Under the pieces are notes generated by a model, which made no database searches, had not been told where the DNA came from, and saw only the letters and a list, made by a program, of their open reading frames with translations. The translations under genes were made by a program, and so were the position numbers. From assembly GCA_002786065.1 (NCBI GenBank), contig NHNY01000017.1:124001-188000 (forward strand): DNA of 64,000 nt, given 5' to 3'. Source of the DNA: Microcyclospora pomicola (Eukaryota; Ascomycota; Dothideomycetes; Capnodiales). Positions 54,741 through 64,000 of this stretch are shown piece by piece (positions within the stretch are counted from its first letter, which is position 1; every line of letters begins with the position of its first letter).

Positions 54741-56120
54741 TTACTGGCCACGAGACGTCAATTGAGCCGTTGCTTGCGCCCTAGTCCGGGCGACCAGTTT
54801 CTTGGCCAGCTCGTCGCTACCAAGGCTATCCAGGGCACAGTCGGGGAAGTCCTCAAACATGGCATCGAACTCCTCACTCGCCTTTCCCGTCCCGCCGATC
54901 TCGACTCCTTGCGAGGCTGCTTCTGCCATGGACGTGTATGCAAACAAGTACTCCGACCAGGTCTCCGGCGTGATACGTCGCAGGATCGCGGCCTTGATCT
55001 CCACCTCGGGAATCAACTCTTGACCGGGCGGTCGACTGGTGGCGAGCCACGAGCCCCAACGGTAGTATGCTTCGAAGTGATACTGGCAGAAGTTGCCAAA
55101 CGCACCCATGAACACCTCGTCTAGTGGCTGTCGATCCTGCCGTGCTACCAGCACATGGCCCAGATGGCCCTGCCACTCTTTCGATGGGAGGCCGAACGCC
55201 GGAGGGCCGTCGAGCGGCGCACTGAAACTGTCCGACTCGATCGTGCGCATCATCTGCAAGGCGACGTTGTTGTAGAGCTCCATGCCGGTGTACGGCTTGC
55301 TGGAGGAGTACTTGACGACATGCAGCGGCACGCCGATCAGCCGGGACAGCGGCGCGATGTTGTCCTCGCTCTCGAACATGTAGTGCGCAGGTGGGATCGT
55401 CACCTCAGCGACCATTTTCCCGTCCGAGTCGCGGATCCCGCCGTGGCAGAAGACCTTGCACGCCGCGACCTTGGTGTACTGCTGTCCATAGCGGGTGCGA
55501 GCCATGTGCGCCGGGTCGTGGTTCTGTCGGTCCAGCAGGAAGGCGATGACATCCGGCAGATGGTTGAGATCGATGTCTCGCACTCCGTCGCTGGAGGAGG
55601 CCCCCGGCTGGAACGCATCCCGCTCCCCCATCATGACGACCATCGACCCACGCCATTGATGCTTCGATCGTCCCGCGACCAGCTTCGTCGCCGCCAAATT
55701 GACCGGCTTCCGCGCGTCGTCCATGACAGTCACACAGAACACGCACAGCGCGTACGGCAGCAACGCCCGCAGCAACGTCTGCTCGCGCACCACGACCCGC
55801 ATCGGAGCCCCTTCCGCGCCCAGCACTCCCTCCACCTCCACCGGCGCCACCAATCCGCCCTCGCGGACCTCGACATCCATCCACGCAAACTCCGGCCCCT
55901 CGCCATCGTGCCGCAGCACCATCACCCGCCGCATCGTTGCGCTCGGCCGCTCTGCTAACGCCTTGAACCCCCGACACAGCAGCTTGTGCGTCGGCCAGTC
56001 CGCCTGCTGACACTCGGTCGAGCAGTAGCGCACGTTCTGGCACGCCGCACACGCTTTCGATGCTTCGCCGGGGAGCCGGCATGCCGGGCACCGGTTGAGC
56101 GGGAGGTAGGCGGATGCCAT
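54741..56120 (-). CDS. MYND-type zinc-finger protein
   Basis: Single exon, 459 residues. The N-terminus has a complete MYND finger: Cys11, Cys14, Cys24, Cys27, Cys33, Cys37, His45 and Cys49 (CPAC, CAAC, YCSTEC, DWPTHKLLC). MYND fingers bind proline-rich peptides and link to transcription or chromatin. The remaining 400 residues show a regular alpha/beta pattern without a SET domain or other named module. A block near 200-330 (DIDLNHLPDVIAFLL, then VIGVPLHVVKY-like) is typical of an uncharacterised fungal MYND family. The C-terminus is helical and acidic. Third-position GC is very high in the first half. I cannot give a more exact role. Confidence 0.82.
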   Translation of the reverse strand: MASAYLPLNRCPACRLPGEASKACAACQNVRYCSTECQQADWPTHKLLCRGFKALAERPSATMRRVMVLRHDGEGPEFAWMDVEVREGGLVAPVEVEGVLGAEGAPMRVVVREQTLLRALLPYALCVFCVTVMDDARKPVNLAATKLVAGRSKHQWRGSMVVMMGERDAFQPGASSSDGVRDIDLNHLPDVIAFLLDRQNHDPAHMARTRYGQQYTKVAACKVFCHGGIRDSDGKMVAEVTIPPAHYMFESEDNIAPLSRLIGVPLHVVKYSSSKPYTGMELYNNVALQMMRTIESDSFSAPLDGPPAFGLPSKEWQGHLGHVLVARQDRQPLDEVFMGAFGNFCQYHFEAYYRWGSWLATSRPPGQELIPEVEIKAAILRRITPETWSEYLFAYTSMAEAASQGVEIGGTGKASEEFDAMFEDFPDCALDSLGSDELAKKLVARTRAQATAQLTSRGQ

Positions 56121-56938
56121 ATCCTCGACTTCTCGATCTGGGCTCTGAACTGTGGTCTTGGTATGTCGTCCTTGTTTGGCCGCCCTGTCGTGGAGGCTGC
56201 GTCAGACTACCTCTGCAAACCTCTTCGCTGGCTTCTACGCTTCCGCCTCGCCTCGAGGAGTACGAGTATATATATACGCATAGACACGCCCTCGCCTCAG
56301 GAAATGGCACCCATCACCATTCCCCCCAGCTTGCAATCGCGTGCCCACCGTCAAATTCCACTCATCTATATTCTCTCACAAATTCACCAGTGGAAGCCAG
56401 GCGACTATAACGGCGAAGGAGCAAGAGCACTCTCAAGCGTTCCCTACGGTACTCATTCGTCGCGCACGGCCCGACCGGCCCTTCACTTCGCCACAGCATA
56501 CTATCTGTCTACGATGTACACTCCCACCCACTTCATTCTTCAATCGCTTCTGCCCTCAGCCAGATTCATGAATGCTCGTCGGGTCAGGGAATGGCGTATG
56601 TTGCATGGATGTATTGGGGTGTAGTGAAGTGGTGCAATGTATCGGAAGATGCCAGATTCCCACCTCCCGTTCTTAACCTTCACGAACAGGACCCCTACAT
56701 TTCACCTCTTTCTCCCATTATGTCTCGTGTCATGTAAGCGTGAACAGTCAATTTCTTCTTGATACGCGCCAAATCCTTCGTCTGAAACAAAGGCGGCAGA
56801 TTTGTGAACATCGATCATTTGACTTCGTCGAATCCCTCCTCGGACCCCAAACCCTGAATTTGAGGGCAGGTTGGGGTGCGATGGGGTTTCACAGAACCTA
56901 ATCTATTCTATTTCATTAATCACGTCGCCACGCTCATT
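56121..56938. other. Intergenic region with a TATATATATA box upstream of the MYND gene
   Basis: The run GTATATATATACG at about 56264-56276 lies some 150 bases before the MYND start and near a 106-codon plus-strand ORF (56304-56624) of low support. Either could use it. Confidence 0.45.
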
Positions 56939-59391
56939 TCATGCCTCCTCGACATCAGCGGGCGCTTGACCCTCAGCATCAGCTGGGGCGTCCTTCATCT
57001 CTTCGTCGGGCTTCTGCTCAGCCTCGCTGTTCTTCTTCGCCTCCTCGTCCGCCTTGCGTTTCTCGGCGTCTGCGGCGGCCTTGGCCTCTTGCTCGGCGCG
57101 CTTCTTCGCGGCCGCCTCCTCGGCGAGCTTACGACGCGCTTCGTCCTCCTCTTGTCGCTTGTCGTTGAATCGCTGAATGATCGGGCCAGCGGACGCGCGA
57201 AGCTCGTCCATCTTTGCGATATATTGTGCCTTGGAGGCATCTTCGCCGTCCTCGTAGAGCCAGTCCTGTATTGCAATGTTAGTATGTTGTTGGGCAGCAT
57301 GATTTCTTGACATCACTCACCTCAAGCGACTCGCACTTGTCCTTCACCTTCTGCTTCTCATCCTCATTGGCAAAGTCGGCGTAGCCGTTGCTCTCGTAAG
57401 GCTCGTCGATCTTGTTTCGCATGGCGTAGATCTCAGACTCAAGCTCGTTCTTCTTGTCCTCGGTATCGCGAACCAGCTTGTCCTCGGAGATCATCTGTCC
57501 TTCCTTCTCGGAGAGCTGGTCCTTGAGTGTTTGGTCGAGCGATGCAGTGCCGGCAGACAGTGGTAGATCGCCTTTGCGCACTTGCTTCTTGACCTTGCGG
57601 GTCTTTGGCTTATCATCGGTTTCCATTGCCTGTACACATGAAGGGTCAGCAAGTGATTTATACTATAAGCAAAAGGTTCTGCGTGCAAAGTTGAGCTTAC
57701 CTCGCCATCTTTCTTATCATCCTTGGACTCCGGAATTGGCTCTTCAATTTCCTGCTCTTCCACGTAGTATCCCTGTTCCACATTCAAGACTCCGTGCAAG
57801 TTCAATCGCGCCTTCAGTTTGCAGATCATGAAGTCATCTTTGCCATCAGCCTTCACACCCTTCACAGAGAAGCGTCCGATCCAAGGGTTCGTCTTGCCTG
57901 GCAGACCTTCGGGCTTGGCGTATTTCGCTTCAAGATCGAATGGCTGTTTTCGGTAGAAGGTAAGGATCTTGGTGGACGGCATGGCGTTACCCTTGTTGAA
58001 GACAGTCAAACTGGTGTCCTCGTCGGGGATGTCGGGGGATTTCTCCCAGGTGAATTCGATCGGGTAGTTCACAATATCTTGAACACTGAAGTCGCGGACG
58101 CGGAAGACTGGAGACAAAATAGCACAGCTGAAGGCACAGCCACGTGCGATCGCTTCATCAGCGTTGAGGGTGAAAGAGAGAGGCTTGCCGAAAAAGTTCT
58201 GAATGGCGTTCTTTAGCGAGGGAACGCGCGAGCAGCCTCCGACGAGCTCGATCTGGTCGATATCCTCAGGCTTGAGCTTGGCCTCTGCAAGAGCCTGCTC
58301 CAAGGGCACGGTCGCGCGGTCCAGGAGGGGCCTGACCAGACCTTCGAGCTCCTCTCTCTTGAGGAAGCCCTTGACGTCCTTGTCGTCCATGAGCGACTCA
58401 TAGCTGATAGGGGCACCAGCGTTTGCTGACAGAATCTTCTTCAGCTTCTCCACCGCGGTCGCGATCTTGAGGCGAGCCTTGGGGTTCTCGTAGATGTCGA
58501 TCTTGAAGTTCTGCTTGAATTCATCTCGGAAGTGGTCGATGATGGCTTTGTCGAAATTCCGGCCACCGAAATGTCTGTCGTAAGCGGTTGAAATGACTTT
58601 CAATTCACCCTTGCGGAACTCGCAAACAGAGCAAGTGTAGTTGCTGTAGCCGATATCAACGAACACGGTTCTCCGGGGCTTCTCGTCCGGGCCGGGAAGA
58701 TCAAGCTTGGTGATTCCGTAACCAAGAGCAGTGGCTGTCGTCTCGTTGATCAAACGAAGCACTTTGATGCCCGCAATGTCTGCAGCATCAAGAAGAGCTC
58801 TCCGCTGTGCATCGCCGTACCATGCAGGTACACTGATGACCATCTCGCTCACTGGTAGCCTCAACTCGGAAGCCGCAGTCTCCTTCGCCTTTGTGAGGAA
58901 TGCTGCGCATAGTTGTGCCGCTGTGAATCGCTCTTTCTTGCCGAGGTAGTTTACCTCCACGCCAACCTGACCATTCACGTCCACTAATGGCGCCGAAACA
59001 AACTCCTGCTCGAGCTGAACATCGGGATCGTTGAGAGAGCGGCCGGCGAGGCGGGTAAGCGAGCCGACGGTGTTCTTGAGATTCGAGATTTCCTGACCCT
59101 TGGCAGCTTCACCGAGGAAGCGGTTCTTGGGGCCGAAGGCGACCAGTGCGCTGTATGTGTGTCAATAGACTAAACCCATCGTGACACAGGTAGAAGGATT
59201 AAATGTCAATTTTACTTACGGTGTAGCACGGTTGGAGACCTCGTTGGCGATGACATCCACGCCCTTGTTTCGAGCGACAGCCTAGAGGAATACATGGTCA
59301 GCATGTCTTCCAGGCAGTCAAGTCAATGGTACAGGTAACGACTTACAATCACCGCATTTTGCGAACCGAAGTCCAGCCCAACGACAGACAT
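56939..59391 (-). CDS. SSE1: HSP110/SSE1-type Hsp70 co-chaperone (Hsp88)
   Basis: Five exons on the minus strand (59391-59347, 59281-59220, 59150-57701, 57629-57321, 57265-56939) give 730 residues. The start MSVVGLDFGSQNAVIAVARN and the motif VFVDIGYSNYTCSVCEF show the Hsp110 branch of Hsp70. So does the absence of a C-terminal EEVD. The nucleotide-binding domain covers about 1-385; a beta domain and a helical lid end in a Lys/Glu/Ala-rich coiled coil. Sse1 acts as a nucleotide-exchange factor for Hsp70 and as a holdase in the cytosol. The first exons are short (15 and 20 codons), a pattern common for Hsp70-type genes in moulds. It is divergent from RAE1 across 1.7 kb. No perfect heat-shock element was confirmed. 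Confidence 0.93.
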
Positions 59392-61109
59392 GGTGGGGCA
59401 AGGAACCTATTCAGGTAACAGAAGTTGGAAGAGAATTGTCGTAGCAATGTGTCGGGCACACAGGATGGGTATGGTGATTCCTTGCTATGCGAAGAGGAAG
59501 GTGTAAGTGTAGAGTTGGAACGATGGTTGACTGTATGGCTGGGGTGCAGTCTGGCGAGGTTGAATAATAAAACTCGGATTCATGTGTTTGGCGCTCTCTG
59601 TGTCTGCGGTGTGGGCCGCACACGGAAAGTTTTGGAGGCTTCTCAAACCTTCCATGCGAGATCGTGAAATGTGGCGGTGCGTGCAGTGCGCCACACGTCG
59701 TCACAGTTAACATCTAGGTACACATTGTTGATGATTGTTTTTACTTAAAGCATACACAGTCCTACGGGTCATGGGCAGATATGAGCAAGCTCCATTGTAA
59801 TGTCTCACTGAAATTAAGTCGGAAGGAATTGGTCGAAGAGGTGGAAAAGAATGTCACCAGTGTATATGAGACACGTCGAAACTGGGCCAAGTAATGGATG
59901 AGCCTCGCAGTACATCTATGTAGCCTATCTACCAGTGCAATGCAATAATGTTCATCAGATACCGTCGTAGGCATATGTTGCATCAAAGGGTGACGCTGAC
60001 CAGTACCCAGTGAAGGGACGGCCAGGCCACAATCTCAGTGCTTGACTCTATTGCTTTCTTCATCACCTGAACGTTTTGGCATTGCACTGTCCGACAACAG
60101 TCTGGCTGCTTTGACACAGCATGCGCGACAACCACGTTGTCCGAAACAGACCCGAAAAGAATGTTGAACTCCTCGCATCAAGAATGAGCCCCATCGAGTT
60201 ACCTCTTCCCACGACACCGACCAGACACCCATGAGAGAGCACCAGCAGATGAAGGGTCAGGCGGCAATCGCATGACTATTGACCACGACGAAGAGCTCTT
60301 AGTCATGACCTTGATCACAACTTGTCTTTCCATGCAGTCCACAGACCTCCTCTTCCTCTCCATTCATTACACATCAGCAATACCAGCATTGACAAGGAGC
60401 GTAGACTCATATCCTCGTCTCTTCTTGCGAAGCAGCCCAAGGACTGATCCCCAAGTCCAGCATAGCACGAGATGATGCAACTTCCAGACAAGAATGCAAA
60501 CGGAAGACTGAGTGATGGAAAGGGTTGCAGGCCAGCCAAGATGAGCCGCGGTAGTGCTTCTATGGCGGCGCGTTTCCGCAAGTCCTGGCAATCATGTCCA
60601 GGTCGTCCGGGGACTTTCTCCCAAAGCGTTGTGTGACGAACAGCATGAAGCTGTCTGTGTGTGAGCTTCGACTGCGATTCTTTGAACGAGAAGTTGGAGG
60701 GAGAAAGAAGAGCTCGCGAAAGTTCGAGGTGGACAAGAAGAAAATCACAAACACGGCGGAGCAGGGTACGGGCCGACGAGCTCGCCAAGGCTGCCGGATC
60801 AGGCAGATCAGGCACCAATAGGCACGCGAGGCACCAGCTGCGCGTGAAGCACGGCTACCTTAGTATTCAAGATTCGAATGTATAAACGTCTATAGCAGTC
60901 GACTCCGATCCTCACATCATCAATCGTGTTCCTCACTGCAACCTTCTCTGGCTTACTGCAGTCAGTGATAGCCACCAACCTCGACAGTCCGCTTTCGAGA
61001 GCACGTTGCTCCTGCCGCCGCCTCTCTTCAGCTTTCACAGCTTCGAGCCACTCAAACATCTGTTCGGCCATATTGCTCGTCACCATCGAGTCGCAGGTAC
61101 TTCACCACG
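59392..61109. other. Divergent region between HSP110 and RAE1
   Basis: 1.7 kb. Minus-strand frames at 60315-60818 and 60808-61086 reach almost to the RAE1 start but have no homology that I know. No other feature is clear. Confidence 0.45.
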
Positions 61110-62253
61110 ATGTCGGCCTTTGGCTTGAACAGTGGTGCAGCTGCTTCCAGCTCTGCCAATGCAGCACAAGGTGATCTCAGCAAAGATGTGCAGGTTGCGC
61201 AACCTCCAGAAGACAGCATCTCCGACCTATCTTTCAGCTCCAAAGCGGACTACCTTTCCGTCGCAAGCTGGGACAAGAAAGTGCGCATATACGAGATCCT
61301 TGCAAATGGCGAAAGTGCCGGAAGAGCTACGATAGAACATGAAGGGCCTGTGCTTGGTACATGCTGGAGCAATGTAAGTTGGCGACAAACAGCCCCGGAG
61401 GACAAGATGCTAACCAAAAGCTTAGGACGGTCAAAAAGTGTTCAGTGCGGGCGCGGACAAAGCTGCAAAGATGCTCGATCTAGGCGCGCCCGGAGCAGCT
61501 GCGCAACAGGTAGCTGCACATGGCGAGCCCATCAAATGCGTACGAGCGTTTGAGGCCAACGGCACTCCCATGCTTGCCACTGGAAGCTGGGACAAGACAG
61601 TCAAATACTGGGACTTCCGACAACAACAGCCCGCTGCCACATTGCAGTGCAAAGACCGCGTATACAGCATGGACATCAACCAAAAGACTAACATGTTCGT
61701 GGTGGGCAGCGCCGATCGGTGGATCCAAGTCATCAACCTTGCGAATCCTACCACAGATTACAAGTGCATCCAGTCGCCGCTCAAATGGCAGACCCGCGTG
61801 GTAAGCACTTTCACGGATGGCAGTGGATACGCTGTCGGGTCGGTGGAGGGCCGTTGCGCTATTCAGTACGTCGAAGACAAAGACCAGGGAAGCAATTTCA
61901 GCTTCAAGTGTCATCGACAGCAGAGCCCGACCGACCGCAATGTCAGCAATGTCTTCTCGGTCAACGCCATATCTTTCCATCCAGTTCACGGGACATTCAG
62001 TACAGCCGGTAGTGACGGCACTTTCCACTTCTGGGACAAGGATGCGAAACACAGGCTGAAGGGATATCCAGAGGTCGGCGGTACTATCAGCGCAACCGCT
62101 TTCAACATGAATGGCAACATCTTTGCCTACGCTGTGAGCTACGATTGGACCAAAGGGTACCAGTTCAACACCCCGCAGTATCCCAACAAAATCATGCTAC
62201 ACCCTGTTGTCGGCGACGAATGCAAACCACGACCAAAGCCGAACAAGCGATAG
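61110..62253 (+). CDS. RAE1: mRNA export factor RAE1/GLE2, WD40 protein
   Basis: Two exons (61110-61373, 61426-62253; intron 52 nt with a CTAAC branch site) give 363 residues. It reads through seven WD40 blades: ISDLSFSSKADYLSVASWDKKVRIYE, DGQKVFSAGADKAAKMLDL, MLATGSWDKTVKYWDFRQQ, RVYSMDINQKTNMFVVGSAD, and the later block STAGSDGTFHFWDKDAKHRL. The family word RVYSMDIN and a C-terminal KIMLHPVVGDECKP are hallmarks of Rae1/Gle2. The protein binds the GLEBS motif of nucleoporins (Nup98/Nup116-type) and helps mRNA leave the nucleus; it also has mitotic roles. Confidence 0.95.
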
Positions 62254-63268
62254 TGGAGAGGCAAGAGGAGAAATGTCGGCATAGGCATTATGAAGGAATG
62301 CGCAGCAGCACACAAGGCATATACCGTTTATAGCGAGGCGTTTGGTGGGTTTGAAAAGAAGAAGACATGTCATAGCCTACGGAGTAGACATGGTATCAAG
62401 CTGTCTGATGCAGCCTTGCTTAGCGTGCAGGTAATCCAGTCTTGAATCGGCTCTACTACCAGAATTCGAGTACACATCTCCTGGCTAAGGAGCTTCAATG
62501 TCGAGACTCAGTGCAGCACTACAGACATAGCCACCGAAGCAATACTGTCGTCAAATGGAGTTCGATTGCTGTCGCCTGGTGGTGAGTATCTGATGTATAC
62601 AAGAGCTTGATTAGGGTTGAAACACTGCCCCCAAGCCACCCCAGTACCTGCATGAACGAATGAGCTACTTGTGCAGATAACAGAGCTTGAGACAAGCCAC
62701 GCATTGGCTGTTCAATCGACGTCAGGGGTCAATTCAAGTCAGTGTTTGCAAGATCCCCATAATTATGCTCGAGTGCTCAAGCTTAGAATTCATAGACCCA
62801 ACCCCTACCCCTCACACCACAGCCCTTGCTCCCCGAACGTGAGTTTGATCTGCTCACTTCGACAAATTGGGGTACCTTTGCGCCATGACCCAACATCACA
62901 TAGCCACAGTAGGTAGATTAGTACAGCATCAAGCTTATTTACCGACAACCTAATCTCTCCAGACCCATCATGCGGGTATTGCTTTCATGTTCCAGATGCG
63001 AGGGTTCACCGCCGCCGCGTGATCCCAACTGCATTAGGAAAACGTAGTGGGAGATTCGCAGTGGACTGCGGACGAACAACCACACACGCCTCCAAGGCAG
63101 CGATATTCTTGAAACCCACACGCTTGCAAGGTCCTCGGCATCGTGATGGGTGTAAAGGTCGCTTGATGTGCTCTTTTATCATGTCCTGAACGATACCTAT
63201 CATTAGGCGATTGTGCTTCCAAAGCTTCCACTCACGTATTACACAAGATTTTCGAAAACAAGCTCACG
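62254..63268. other. Intergenic region between RAE1 and the IML2-like gene
   Basis: 1 kb with short ORFs only. It contains the RAE1 terminator and the promoter of the last gene. No supported feature. Confidence 0.5.
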
Positions 63269-64000
63269 ATGAATCGATTCAAGGGACTGTTTGGTGGCAA
63301 GGGGCCGACGACGCCAATAGCCACGCCCATGGACGAACCGCATGCCAGTATGACACTCCACCCTCCTGGAGATGCAGGAGACTGTGTAGGCTGACGGGTG
63401 ACAGTGGCGAATGCAATGGCATCAGCTATGCTGGCCATGAACGATGGTATGAAGACACCAATGTTTTAAGTTCTCTATGAGTATCAATACTGATTATACC
63501 ACAGAGGTCGAACAGGCAGAACTTGAGCTCAGCGAGAAGGCGACCCCGTTCCACAAGGTAAACTGCGTTCGCCAACGCATCACTACGAGGGTCTGACCGT
63601 ATCTTCATTTCTAGCTGGGTCGTGGTGCAGCTTTGTTCTTGCGAGCAGGTCTCGGATTCGAAAAGGATATCATGGAGCAAGCTACCCGACGACTGGCTGA
63701 GTCCGAACAATCTGCAACAGAGTATCTGAAAATGGCCAAGCAAAACCCGGCAAGTGTGCATCAAAGCACGATTTATCCGCCTGGCTCAGAATTCGCCCTG
63801 TGTCAGGCGGAAAGCCAGCTCATGTTTGCGGTCGTAGCGGTCCTCAACCAGAACTTGACCGAGAGTCTGAAGGGCTTGTACAAGATCCGGAAGGCATTCT
63901 TCACCTTGACCGAGATTCACAAGGCCGAGGAGGAGTATTTGAAGAATCGCCAGAGGAGCGGTAGCATCAGCTCTGGCACGTCAGACGCAAGGACGACCAC
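63269..64000 (+). CDS. IML2: IML2-like TPR protein (DUF3808), 3' part outside the window
   Basis: First four exons (63269-63347, 63405-63446, 63505-63557, 63615-open) give about 186 residues before the window ends. The start MNRFKGLFGGKG leads, after three short introns of 57-58 nt, into MANAMASAMLAMNDE, then VEQAELELSEKATPFHK and LGRGAALFLRAGLGFEKDIM. This is the conserved start of the Iml2/TTC39 (DUF3808) family. Iml2 is needed in yeast to clear protein inclusion bodies with lipid droplets and is a predicted mitochondrial outer membrane/cytosolic TPR protein. The tail RSGSISSGTSDARTT at the edge is a Ser-rich linker. Splice sites all keep frame. Function here is inferred from the family. 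Confidence 0.85.

Noticed and set aside
55155-55958. 267-codon Arg/His-rich plus-strand frame
   Set aside because: Antisense to the MYND gene; composition reflects its wobble bias.
60808-61086. 92-codon minus-strand frame, start MVTSNMAEQMFEWLEAVK
   Set aside because: It would start 23 bases from the RAE1 ATG and share its whole promoter; the helical first half is suggestive, but no family or splice partner is clear.
1-64000. tRNA genes, transposons and LTR-type elements
   Set aside because: Words like GGTTCAAAT near 41515 and TTCGAATG near 60875 resemble a tRNA B box but lack a matching A box and stem; no terminal repeats, integrase, reverse transcriptase or transposase frames were seen.

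Overview
The window is nuclear DNA of a filamentous ascomycete (Pezizomycotina). The evidence is the many short introns of about 50-70 nt with GTRNGY donors and CTRAC-like branch sites, and gene families typical of mould genomes: DHA1 and DHA2 drug-efflux transporters, a class A flavin monooxygenase, an NmrA-like reductase, a GH72 glucanosyltransferase, a TOK-type potassium channel, fungal MRJP and DUF1772 proteins. A Dothideomycete is my best guess, but that is an inference without database support. I find 27 protein-coding loci. Two are cut by the window edges (SPO7 on the left, IML2-like on the right) and two have broken reading frames (an F-box gene and a GNAT acetyltransferase). I saw no tRNA, rRNA, CRISPR array, transposon or LTR-type element. 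Layout. 1-913: C-terminal part of SPO7, the Nem1-phosphatase partner. 1629-9328: three genes in tandem on the plus strand (DHA1 transporter, FAD monooxygenase, DHA2 transporter), a detoxification-like or metabolite-like module without any polyketide or peptide synthase. 9908-14895: minus-strand GVP36-like BAR protein, secreted MRJP/yellow-like protein and GPI-anchored GH72 wall enzyme. 16239-26400: peroxisomal thiolase with a PTS2 signal, mitochondrial PPR protein, cysteine phosphatase of the DSP/STYX type, SulP/STAS transporter, and END3 for endocytosis. 26962-31695: the broken F-box gene, the six-exon NmrA-like reductase and the frameshifted GNAT gene. 32378-40858: a SPO71-like double-PH protein, RPS29, SCN1 (TatD family) and a phospholipase D. 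42442-54136: an orphan membrane protein, a TOK potassium channel, an AAA ATPase with a Ser/Lys-rich tail, and a DUF1772 membrane protein. 54741-64000: a MYND zinc-finger protein, the HSP110 chaperone (SSE1/Hsp88), the mRNA export factor RAE1/GLE2 and the start of an IML2-like gene. Working together: most genes are ordinary housekeeping loci and do not form an operon-like unit. Two groupings deserve thought. One is the efflux-oxygenase-efflux trio at the left. The other is the SPO71-like and phospholipase D pair, whose yeast relatives (Spo71, Spo14) both act at the forming spore membrane. Divergent gene pairs share intergenic regions at 19.8-20.3, 26.4-27.0, 30.0-31.2, 37.3-37.8, 51.4-53.4 and 59.4-61.1 kb. 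Convergent pairs sit very close, most strikingly RPS29/SCN1 with stop codons 7 nt apart. The most unusual sequence features are a ribosomal protein uS14 (RPS29) that keeps only one of its four zinc-binding cysteines, single lesions in two otherwise intact genes, and a nested palindrome at 43881-43914. I found no convincing undescribed multi-gene system.
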